Assembly: GCA_024509875.1 (NCBI GenBank)
Contig: JAMPIV010019840.1
Coordinates: 1 to 64,000 of the forward strand
Direction: 5' to 3'
Source: Oreohelix idahoensis
Lineage: Eukaryota; Mollusca; Gastropoda; Stylommatophora; Oreohelicidae
Length of the DNA: 64,000 bases
In this document: positions 55,578 through 64,000 of the stretch, piece after piece
How the letters are laid out: each line of letters starts with the position of its first letter
How positions within the stretch are numbered: position 1 is the first letter of the stretch
Program-made: the position numbers and the translations under genes
Notes under the pieces: model-generated
What the model was told of the DNA's origin: nothing
The model's input: only the letters and a program-made list of their open reading frames with translations
The model's database searches: none

Positions 55578-56928
55578 CAGCGGTTTTCAACCTTTTTGAG
55601 TCCATGGCTCCCCTGACCAACTACATTCTTTCTGCAGCTCCCCTGTGGGATAACTGATAAAAACTCTAGCGATGTTTCGACATTTAGCCTTACATTTTTT
55701 TTAAGAGGAGAGCTTTGGAAAGGCTTTTAAACAATGTAATTTTTAAAAAAAAATGCAATAGGACAATCTGCAAAAAATTACATGTACAAAAAGAAATATA
55801 CACAAAGTGCACTTTGAAAACCTTTACTATAAAAAAGAACATAGCACAGATAAAGTAGTTTCTTTCTAACATTTTTTAAATTTATTTTTGTCTCAAAATC
55901 ATTCACTGATATACTGCACTCATGATTAAATCTCCATAACAAAAAACATGAACATGTAAAACTAAAAAAAAAAAAATATGATGAATAAAGTATCAGTCAC
56001 CTCAGTGTGAAAATTGAGCTTGCTTGCTTCTTTCTCAAGCTTGGGAATTACTATTTTACTGAATACCAAAATTTTGGCAATGCCATCAATGGAAACTTCG
56101 CTTGTAGTGAAGAGTCTAATGAAAGTTCTATCAGTTCTTCCTCTTCTGCAGTACTGAAGTCCAAAAGAGCATCACTACTGAAAGGATTTTGAATCCGCTA
56201 AAACCTGTAGAGTTTTCAGGAAAATATTTTCCAAAATGAACACTGAGTTGAGATAAGTGTCTTTGAATTAAAGAAACAATATCTGCACTAAAATCTATTT
56301 CATCGTCTGATTTTTGTTCTTTCATTTGACTAAGCTTTCTAGAGAAATATTCTCTTGGTTTGCCCACGTCATGAACACTTTCTAAATGGCACTTTAATTT
56401 GCTAGGCAGCATACATTCAGCAGAGAGTACTTTGAAACACAAAACACGCAGTGGATGCTCTTCTTTGTTCACAAGAGTGCACGTGACACCAAAATCTAAG
56501 TAACCTTCATCGTATTGTCTATTCTTACGTTTCCTTTCCTCATTACCACTTTCCTTGTCATCCTCAACAAGTTCTCGCTTTTTACTAAAACTTGCCAAAT
56601 TAAAAAATCTTTCCGTAGTTTATATCAAACTCACAACACAATCAAAAACGTTTAAAAACAAAAAATCACCGTGTTATCTACTATGTTCGCTCGATGAGAA
56701 TGCGTGGAAAGTTGATAGGTGGGTCGGGGGAGCTGGACTTCAAAGGCTGGCCAACATCAATTCAAAAGTGAAATTTCTGCGGAGTCGCTGTGGTTGACAA
56801 ACACCAAAAATGAAATTTCCCACAGCTCTGTGTTTTCTTTACAGCTAAATACGAAAAAAATCCACTGCGCCCGTGACCGCCAGTCATGGTGCCCCAGGGC
56901 GACATGGCGCACTGGTTGAAAACCGCTG
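55578..56928 (-). mobile_element. Non-autonomous hAT (ZBED5-like) DNA transposon
   Basis: 1351 bp with 15-bp terminal inverted repeats CAGCGGTTTTCAACC / GGTTGAAAACCGCTG and an 8-bp target duplication differing at one base (CCTTAAGG at 55570-55577, CCTTAATG at 56929-56936). These termini match the hAT superfamily (Charlie/Buster-like CAGCGGTTYTCAACC ends). The interior holds parts of a transposase but no catalytic core, so it depends on enzymes encoded elsewhere. Confidence 0.88.
56131..56598 (-). pseudogene. hAT transposase remnant: BED finger and C-terminus
   Basis: 155 codons on the minus strand. After a Lys/Glu-rich start comes RQYDEGYLDFGVT, then a BED-like finger VLCFKVLSAECMLPSKLKCHLESVHD in which the first Cys is replaced by Arg. 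KPREYFSRKLSQM follows, and then, without the DDE core, the C-terminal HFGKYFPENS block. A frameshift places the remaining C-terminus (DALLDFSTAEEEELIELS) in another frame at about 56190-56070. This is an internal-deletion derivative of a ZBED5/SCAND3-like hAT transposase. Confidence 0.72.
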
Positions 56929-57129
56929 CCTTAATGGGCCACATCTGTGTTGGATCGGGTGATATGGATCGCCCTTAGTGATTTCTTTAACAATCCAATA
57001 CACGTTAGTTGTGTTGGTTTAGTTCGTAGAAAGCGTTGCAATCGTATCTCTCTTGTCCAGTTTACATGTATTCTTCAGTTATTTTTCTTACTATCATTGT
57101 ACATACGTTCTTTTTTTAATCCCATTGTG

Positions 57130-58993
57130 GTTGGTTGTCTTTGCCAAACAAAGGGAAGTTGAGGAAACTACCAAACAAAGAGAAGTTGAGGAAGCTACCA
57201 AACAAATAGAAACTGAAAAAGAAAAAGCCATTGCTTTAAAGAAATTAGAATTAGAAGCTTCTTGTCATGAGTCATCTGATAGAGATTCCTCGGGGAAGGA
57301 ACCATTCCAGACATATAAATTAAAGTTACCAAATTTTAAGACTCTTTCGACTTCACCGATGTGTGCCTAGAACGCTTTGAAGGAAAGATGATTTCACTGA
57401 AGATAAAGAAAGAACAATGGAGTTCCATGTTATGCGATCTGCTCACGTAGCAGGCGTTACAAACTTATTTTTATTACCTGTAAATGACCGACTCAGCTAT
57501 GATGTTGTAAAAAAAGAATTGCTTCGCAAATATCGTCTTACTTCACATGGTTATTCCATGCGTTAAAAAAAACGAGAAACCCAGTAAAGATCCGGATTTT
57601 TGTGACTTTAACGCTAACATAAAACTAGCATTTACACGCTGGATAGATCTATCAGGGATTAGTAAAGATTTTGAAGGCCTCAAAGATCTCATCTTGAGAG
57701 ATAAAGTCCTCTTGACCTGTAGTTCGGACTTAATTGCGTTCTTTCAAAAACGTGACCCACAGAATCTTGACACCAACATAGAGCTAGGGAGGTAGTATAT
57801 GACGGCCTATCCTGGGAGGTCAGTACATAAGGAGGTGGGACCTTAGAATTTTCCGATATGTTCTGCAAGGGAAGTAAACAACGCACCATATCGTAGATCG
57901 CGTTCTGATAATGTGAACAGACAATACGACAGGTCGAGATTTGATAGGACATTAAACCACGATTCCAGACCACGTTATTCCCCGCCCAAGCGTTTTCCTC
58001 AGCGTAGGTCAGATAGCTCTCAATGGGGGTGTCATAGCTGTGGTTCCTTGCACCGCGCATCCAAGTTTTGTGACAAATCAGGTCCAAGCCCTACTAACAC
58101 ACCACCATCCAGCCCAAAGGGAAGTCCAAGGAATAACTACCGTCGTGAAGCTCACTGTTACCTTTGTAATGCGACGCATCATTTTCAAAAAGAATGTCCG
58201 ACCAGGAAGACAGAGCATGCAAACGCTACATCGATATTGGAAACATTTAACAGTGAAGATTGTCTAGGTTGTAAGCCTTTATTCAAACCTAACGGTAAGC
58301 CGATACTGATCTGTGGTCACGCTTTGCCTGTGTTATCATCGATTGAGGAAGATGGCCCTTTGACTTTACACCGAGGTTTGGTAACCGGTAATAAGTGTGC
58401 TATGAGAAACTGGATGTATGATGGTTGGAGTGAGACGTTCATGCATTGACGAGTCGTGTCTCATCGGGGAAACTGTCAGATGCGTTACCTTTTTAGGCAC
58501 AGTAGAGTGCTACCTCCTAGCGGTTATCGAAATAGATACCCCTTTCAATTCAGGTGCAGTTCGCGCATGCGTTCTCGACTCTGCCGTTGCAGATTTAATT
58601 ATAGGCAATTTACCGAAAGTTCAGAACTGCACACAGCAAGATATAGATGACTGGTATCAGCAAAGCTCATTTGTAGCAAACGCAGTCACTACTAGGGCAC
58701 AGAAAAAGGCTGAGGATCAACAGGTGGATAAGGATCCGGTACTGTTACTTAATAATAATGCTGCTATGCAAAACAAAGATTCTGAGGATCGTTGTACGTC
58801 GTTTATAGAACAGCAGCATGCTGGCTTATCTCTACGCCCTTGTTTCGATTTTGCTGAGAAGGCTGATATTAATCACACTAAATCAGCGAAATATTGGTTT
58901 CAATTAACGCATGAAATGGTGGCCGTGACATTTCTGGCCGTTACATTTCTGGTGGACCAGATTTATGGGTTTTCTACATTTTCAAGACGGTGA
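57130..58993 (+). mobile_element. Gypsy element 3: decayed gag and protease (element-1 type)
   Basis: Gag pieces include the QREVEEATKQIETEKEKA coiled coil, TYKLKLPNFKTL, AFTRWIDLSGISKDFEGLKD and LILRDKVLLTC, spread over several frames. The frame 57913-58449 has an Arg/Ser-rich stretch with two knuckles, CHSCGSLHRASKFC (one His spacing changed) and CYLCNATHHFQKEC (canonical), then CLGCKPLF...ICGH. Frame 58418-58993 resumes in the protease (GETVRCVTFLGTVECYLLAV, VADLIIGNLPKVQNC), while the catalytic Asp-Ser-Gly segment is lost at the frameshift near 58410. No integrase or RT follows, so element 4 may have inserted here or the rest is deleted. Confidence 0.75.
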
Positions 58994-60096
58994 TAAATAG
59001 GTCAACAACGGCTGACTCACATAAACACTTGCTTTGGCATTTTTGTGTTACTGCTACATGGACCACAACTGCTACGGAATTCAAGTGACATTGTTATACA
59101 TTTCTGGAGTTCTACAAATGATGGCAATATATCTGGGCTATCAAGTCACATCGTTACCTGTCAACCTAAGATTGTAAACAGTACCGCTGGTTGTTTACAC
59201 TACATTCTACAAACATATCGACGTTGAATCTTCTAGTCTCAACTGGGGTCGAGTATGATTTTTGTAGCTATACTTTGGAGACCACTGCCTATTATCAAGT
59301 TACGGTGACCTTTAACGGTGGATCGTCTACCATTGTTGTTGACAGTAGGACCGCATTATACTGCATCTTTGCGGCTATTGAGGATTTTGCTTAAAGATAA
59401 GTGGCCTGTTTAGTGTGTAAACTGTGCCTTTATTTTGTGTAAAGCTGAGCCTTCCTCTATACACATACTGTATATTGTTTATTTATATATGTTATGCATG
59501 TTTTGTGTATACATGTTTTTGTTTACATGTTTATCTAGTGTGTATTTCTGCGGGTTGGTTGGGTCAGGTGACTCCTTTAGAATATACCACGTGAAAGAGG
59601 TTCTACTGAGAATGTTTTCTGTAGGGTAACAAATTTTCCTCAGGGAAATATGTTAGCAATATTTGTTGCTATTTACGTTTAGTTGTGCCGAGGTGTGCTT
59701 TTTCGTTGTTTTTGTAAAAAAATTTTCTGTTCTTTAGTTTTGATTTGATTTGTTCGAATTTGTCTGCCTCTTCTGTCTATCATTTATTTCTATACATCTT
59801 TGTGTTTATAACGGTGTTGCCATTTTTTTTTTCGCAGTCATCATTACATATTTTGTAACAATTTTTTTTAGTTTCACTGTATTGTTTATTTGACTTCTGC
59901 GAACGTTTTCGGTTGTTGTTTTGTATTCTTGTCTTTGTATTTATTATTGTAATACATTGTCGTCATATAGTCTATAGATAAACTTGATCATGGACTATTA
60001 TTACTAATATCATACACTTTTCATATAAAGGTTATTTATAATGATAATATTATAGAGAAACAAGGTAACTATACAAGGTCTTTGACTAAGACTTGT
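58994..60096. other. Non-coding interval, probably LTR and leader of element 4
   Basis: T- and GT-rich, with no domain. Its second LTR would lie beyond the window, so LTR bounds cannot be set. Short frames at 59045 and 59191 (VTVTFNGGSSTIVV) were considered as envelope-like remnants, but no supporting motif was found. Confidence 0.4.
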
Positions 60097-60220
60097 CTCT
60101 CAAAGAGAGTGAATTAAAGTGAAGTGAGTATACAAGTGTCTTAGTCTCTCAAAGAGAGTGAATTAAAGTGAAGTGAGTTTACAAGTCTAGTTTTACAGAC
60201 TTGTCTCCCATCAAAGTGGG
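60097..60220 (+). other. Three repeated hairpins in the element 4 leader
   Basis: CTCTCAAAGAGAG at 60097-60109 and again at 60146-60158, within an exact direct repeat of about 40 bp (GTCTCTCAAAGAGAGTGAAT...GAAGTGAGT), then CCCATCAAAGTGGG at 60207-60220. All three fold with a CAAAG-type loop. They sit 50-175 nt before the gag start, where packaging or translation signals of retroelements lie. Function is inferred only. Confidence 0.45.
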
Positions 60221-60271
60221 ATAAGGTAATTTATTTAATTTTTCAGGTCTGATATCACATAGTTAGACAGA

Positions 60272-61370
60272 ATCTCTACACTAGACTACTTTATTGAACA
60301 AGGGAAAGCCCTTGGGAAGACAGGTGAGAAGTTAGAAGAATTCGCAACTGCTCAATATGACAAAGCATTGAAGTCTGAGGAAAAGAGACAAAAAGAGGAA
60401 AATAAAAGATTAGACAGAGAATCTCAGAATTTAAGATTACAGATGCAGGCAGATGAAAGAAAATTTCAAGCTGCTGCTGAGGAGAAGAAACTTCAAGCTG
60501 CTGCTGAAGAGAGGAAATTTCAAGCTGCTGCTGAGGAGAAGAAACTTCAAGCCCAAGCTGCTGCTGAAGAGAGGAAATTTCAAGCTGCTTCTGAGGAGAA
60601 GAAACTTCAAGCCCAAGCTGCTGCTGAAGAGAGGAAATTTCAAGCTACTGCTGAGGAGAGAAAATTTCAAGCTGCTGCTGAAGAGAGAAAAGCAAAAATG
60701 GAACATGGTGAAAGACTCGCAGCTTTGGAGTTAGAGAAATTGAAATTGGTGAATGCGGGTGCTCATCAAGCAACTTCGGGTATGACAAAGGAGAAGTCTA
60801 ATAAGATCAAATTACCTCATTTCAATCCTTTAAAGGACGACATAACGGATTATCTTGACAGATTTCAGTTTTTATGCGATACGCATAAGATAAAAAAAGG
60901 AAAAATATGTCGAACAACTAATGGAATTTTTTTCCGGTGAACCGGTAACTACTCTTATGACAATAGAGGAACATGATAGGACTAATTATGATGTTGTCAG
61001 AGCAGCATTACTTAAAAGATATCAACTAAAAGAAGAAGATTATCGTCTTCGTCTAAAAACAATGTTGCCAGAAAATGGAGTGGATTTCTCTGACTTTATT
61101 ATAAAGATATGTCGTACATTCACACGTTGGATTGAGTTGTCTCAGACTGAAAAAACATATGAATGCCTAATGGACTTATTACTTCGAGATAAAGTTATGT
61201 CATTGGTCAACGAATCTTTCCTTACTTTTCTTCATGAGCGTAAACATAAAAACATAAAAGACATGGAGAAATATTGTTGCCAGTACGCAACTGCGCATCC
61301 CCATGCTACAGTTAGCAATTCTAAAGCGAAAGAAGGGTTGCCAGTTGCTTTGGCAGCACCATATGGCTAA
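60272..61370 (+). pseudogene. Element 4 Gag
   Basis: The frame opens at 60272, but the codon in the initiator position is ATC instead of ATG (followed by STLDYFIEQGKALGK, matching MLTIDHFVKIGKEYG of element 1). Residues 30-145 form a coiled coil with eight or so repeats of KLQAAAEERKFQAAAEE, so DNA there is itself a tandem repeat (60461-60690). The capsid begins IKLPHFNPLKDDITDYLDRF. A frameshift near 60935 moves the rest to the frame of 60921-61370 (FSGEPVTTLMTIEEHD, TRWIELSQTEKTYECLMD, LLLRDKVMSLVNE). The final 25 residues and the basic region lie in the next frame. Confidence 0.8.
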
Positions 61371-63141
61371 TTACAATCGAAAATTTCAAGGTGCTAAACA
61401 AAGCTTTAATAAGAAGAGTAACCAGAATTACACTCAATATCAAAGCAATCCATCACACAATGGGTTTTCTTCAAAGAATTGGAGACAAGCTGATAGCCCT
61501 CATAATGTTGGGTATAATAATTATAGACACTTTCACAAAGGTTATCACAATAGGAACTATCCGAGTTTTTCTTCTCGAGATAATTATCCTCGCTGTCAAG
61601 AATATTACAATGATGGTTATGGAAACTGTGATACAAACCAGAATAATGGTTATGATGGGCAATATAATGATAATTACAGGGGAAATAATAATCGCGGCAG
61701 ACCTAGACATAACAAAAGAAAATCTAATCGTCACGCAAACGCTGCACAACATGAGTCTCGGGAAGCCTGTAGTCAAGTGAACGATATTAGAAACTCTAAT
61801 GCTATCACGGGCTCTGCTTTCGACTTTGGGAGAGCAGCTAAGTGCCCCCACTGCTCAACATTGTTCGAGCCATCTACAGTATCTACCCTAATTTGTGGTC
61901 ACCCTCTTCCCGCTCTTCCTGCTACAGTTGCGCATGACGGTAAAGGATCTCTTATCTTACATAAAGGTCTGGTGAATGATAATCCAGTCTCAGTGCTTTT
62001 TGATTTTGGATGTACTACTATTGGGGTTAGGCAATCCCTTATAGATCCTTGCTGTGCCACGGGAAAGGTGGTTAAATGTGTGACATTTGGTGGAACTTTG
62101 GAGATATATCCTACTGCTATCATCCACATGGATACTCCTTTTTTTACAGGAGATGTCCACGCGTGTCTTCTTCCTAATCCTATTGCAGATCTTATAATTG
62201 GTCGTATTCACGGGGTTAAGGAATGTACCCCGCAGCAAATTGCTACTTGGGAAGAACAGAATATCCAAACAGCCAATGTGGTTGTAACAAGAGCACAAGC
62301 TCTTATTCCTTCAACTTCATCTAATGATAGTAATGAAGTTGGTAGCCAAGATGATCACTTGGTGATTTCACATGACTCGTTTGTGAAACTACAAGAAGAA
62401 GACTCTTCTCTAAATAAATACTTTCTTCTCGCTAAAAACAGTGATCCGAATCAAAATACAATTCACAAATCGTATATCACTATGAAGAATGGTATACTAG
62501 TACGTATGGTACAACACTCACACAAATCTATGCACTCTCAAATTATTGTGCCCAAAAGTATGAGAGCCTTAATTCTTCAACATGCACACGATTCTCAGTG
62601 TTCTGGACACATGGGTTTTTCTCGCACTAAGTCGAGAGTTCTAGCGGCTTTCTTTTGGCCATTCGTAAACAAAGACATACGAATTTATTGCCGATCTTGT
62701 AAAATTTGTCAAGAAGTCAAATCTAGAGGTCCACGACATGCTGCACCTATCCAGGCTGCAGACATCCCTATTCGGCCATTTCAGAAGATGGCAATAGATA
62801 CTATTGGCCCTTTTAAGATTAAGTCAGCCAGAGGACATCAATTCATCCTAACATGCGTCGACATGTGCACACGTTGGCCAGAGGCTATACCTCTAAAGAG
62901 TATATCTACTGCAGACGCTCTTTGGCTAATATTTTCTCGTTTGGGTTTTCCCAGAGAAATATTGTCAGACCATGGTACTCAATTGATATCAGACACTATG
63001 TCGCAGGTGATGTCTATCCTAGATATTAAAAGGTCTCTCAGTAGTATTTATCACCCAATGTCTAATGGGTTGGTTGAACATCTTAATAGAACACTCAAGA
63101 ACTTACTTGGCAAGATTACTGAGGATCATCCTCAGGATTGA
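61303..63141 (+). CDS. Element 4 basic region, protease and integrase
   Basis: 612-codon frame. Residues 20-160 are Asn/Tyr/Arg-rich (NRKFQGAKQSFNKKSNQNY, NRGRPRHNKRK), probably RNA binding. Residues 181-200 hold CPHC...ICGH (61843-61902). The protease has VSVLFDFGCTTIGVRQSL, in which the usual Asp-Ser/Thr-Gly is Asp-Phe-Gly, so activity is doubtful. After VADLIIGRIHGVKECTP-type sequence (here IADLIIGRIHG) and a linker, integrase follows: HDSQCSGHMGFSRTKSRV, CRSCKICQEVKSRG (complete H2C2), KMAIDTIGPFKIKSARGH (Asp), LSDHGTQLISDTM (Asp) and YHPMSNGLVEHLNRTLK (Glu). The DDE triad is intact. The frame stops at TGA 63139; the next frame continues the integrase. Confidence 0.9.
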   Translation: MLQLAILKRKKGCQLLWQHHMANYNRKFQGAKQSFNKKSNQNYTQYQSNPSHNGFSSKNWRQADSPHNVGYNNYRHFHKGYHNRNYPSFSSRDNYPRCQEYYNDGYGNCDTNQNNGYDGQYNDNYRGNNNRGRPRHNKRKSNRHANAAQHESREACSQVNDIRNSNAITGSAFDFGRAAKCPHCSTLFEPSTVSTLICGHPLPALPATVAHDGKGSLILHKGLVNDNPVSVLFDFGCTTIGVRQSLIDPCCATGKVVKCVTFGGTLEIYPTAIIHMDTPFFTGDVHACLLPNPIADLIIGRIHGVKECTPQQIATWEEQNIQTANVVVTRAQALIPSTSSNDSNEVGSQDDHLVISHDSFVKLQEEDSSLNKYFLLAKNSDPNQNTIHKSYITMKNGILVRMVQHSHKSMHSQIIVPKSMRALILQHAHDSQCSGHMGFSRTKSRVLAAFFWPFVNKDIRIYCRSCKICQEVKSRGPRHAAPIQAADIPIRPFQKMAIDTIGPFKIKSARGHQFILTCVDMCTRWPEAIPLKSISTADALWLIFSRLGFPREILSDHGTQLISDTMSQVMSILDIKRSLSSIYHPMSNGLVEHLNRTLKNLLGKITEDHPQD

Positions 63142-63144
63142 GGC

Positions 63145-64000
63145 ATGGTTTTACCCGCGGCTCTCTTTGCCTACAGAGAGGTCCCCAACGAGCATACAGG
63201 GTTTTCTCCCTTTCAACTTGTTTTTGGCGCACAACCGCGCGGTCCTATGTCCTTGCTACACGATTTGATAACTGCCGATAATATTGACAATGACACTCAA
63301 TCTTCATATGAGTATGTCATTGCTCTCAGGCATAAGATTATCGAAGCATGCAAGTTAGCGACTTCATCCTCTGAATTTGCCAAAGAAAAGGTGAGGCAAT
63401 TCGCTAATAAGAAGAGACGCCTACGTCAACTTTGTCCTGGAGACAAAGCGTTTGTCTTACTTCCTTCGAGGGAGAATAGACTTCTCATCGCATGGAAAGG
63501 TCCATATAGAATAGTCTCAAAAAATTTCCGATGTCGACTATGTTGTCGATATTGATGGAAAGCATAAAACCTTCCATTTAAATATGGTTACGGAATTTAT
63601 TGAATGACCAGACTATTTGCAGCCTATTTTCCAGGTGACGGACGATTCTCCAGTCCAACATTGTCATATCTCATCCTTATCGGTTATACAGGAGGAGGAA
63701 ACTACGGTTTCAGATGTTAATCTGCCTCTTCCTATGATTCCACTCAATTCTACGGAATCATGGAGAAACGTGTCGGTTTCTTCTAATTTGTCTTTTGAGG
63801 AACAGCGTCAAGTATCTTCTTCTTTGCTACAATCATTTCAGGATGTCCTTACCGACATTCCTGGACACACACATATTATCAAACATGACATCATACTTAC
63901 TGATCATAATCCGATCAGAGTAAGACCATATCCTATCCCTATTCATTTCCAAGCGCAAGTCGAGAAAGAATTGGATGAAATGATACAATTGAAAATAATT
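63145..64000 (+). pseudogene. Element 4 integrase C-terminus and start of RT
   Basis: 63145-63555 encodes PAALFAYREVPNEHTGFSPF, KAFVLLPSRENRLLIAWKGP (GPY/F module), then shifts frame near 63520 (extra A in a six-A run). The following sequence has QVSSSLLQSFQDVLTDIPGH and IRVRPYPIPIHFQAQVEKEL at the window edge, the RT entry region. So here too integrase is upstream of RT in a collinear pol. Confidence 0.85.

Larger units (their letters stand above)
60097..64000 (+). mobile_element. Gypsy element 4 (Gmr1-like order), runs off the window
   Basis: Leader, gag, CX2CX13CGH module, protease, integrase and the RT N-terminus follow in that order on the plus strand. The sequence is continuous to the window edge in the RT entry region. 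Closest relative here is element 1 (shared motifs throughout). It has frameshifts at about 60935, 61345 and 63520, a stop at 63139, and a mutated gag start. Confidence 0.85.

Noticed and set aside
59191..59394. Possible envelope-like remnant (VTVTFNGGSSTIVV)
   Set aside because: No signal peptide, furin site or transmembrane helix; more likely LTR or leader sequence.

Overview
This is a stretch of gene-poor, AT-rich eukaryotic (animal) DNA dominated by transposable elements. There is no prokaryotic gene organisation: coding stretches are short, frameshifted and flanked by intron-like signals, and the recognisable domains are those of animal transposons (RTE-type LINEs, Ty3/Gypsy retrotransposons with a Gmr1-like gene order, hAT and piggyBac transposases, a Penelope-like hammerhead, a tRNA-derived SINE) plus one very large C2H2 zinc-finger array. 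The mix suggests a marine invertebrate, possibly lophotrochozoan. The phylum cannot be fixed from the sequence, and the contig shows homopolymer-rich stretches that look like assembly noise.

Layout. 1-5.6 kb: a decayed transposase-like gene on the minus strand, the 5' end of one LINE and two candidate host exons. 5.98-9.5 kb: a complete RTE-like LINE with a 14-bp target duplication, next to a 0.32-kb Penelope-like fragment with inverted hammerhead motifs that shares the same target duplication. 9.5-19.8 kb: a hAT transposase pseudogene split by a young 8.8-kb Gypsy element (element 1, minus strand, 5-bp duplication ATGGG). Its pol order is protease-integrase-RT-RNase H, with integrase before RT. 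19.9-29.95 kb: a LINE graveyard in which the same LINE family has been inverted, interrupted by a SINE, split by a 3.6-kb insertion and partly amplified into minisatellites. 30-35.8 kb: a deleted LINE with a 51-bp minisatellite, simple repeats and a 56-nt G tract.

35.8-39.7 kb: a 3' exon coding for about 41 C2H2 fingers, cut off by a frameshift and then by a LINE fragment that itself carries a solo LTR. 41.3-42.7 kb: LINE and piggyBac remnants. 43.25-55.04 kb: a LINE split by a 9.9-kb Gypsy element (element 2, very long LTRs, SCAN-like gag, 5-bp duplication CTCCG); an unoccupied version of this site survives in a related LINE at 24.7 kb. 55.6-56.9 kb: a non-autonomous hAT element with a ZBED5-like remnant. 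57-64 kb: two more Gypsy elements of the element-1 type (elements 3 and 4); element 4 runs off the window end.

How the parts relate. Elements 1, 3 and 4 share a C-X2-C-X13-C-G-H cysteine/histidine module just upstream of the aspartic protease, with identical spacing. Element 2 instead has a classical CCHC knuckle and a SCAN-like gag. Three minisatellite arrays (79, 33 and 51 bp) all derive from the C-terminal/3' end of one LINE family. No tRNA, rRNA or CRISPR feature is seen.
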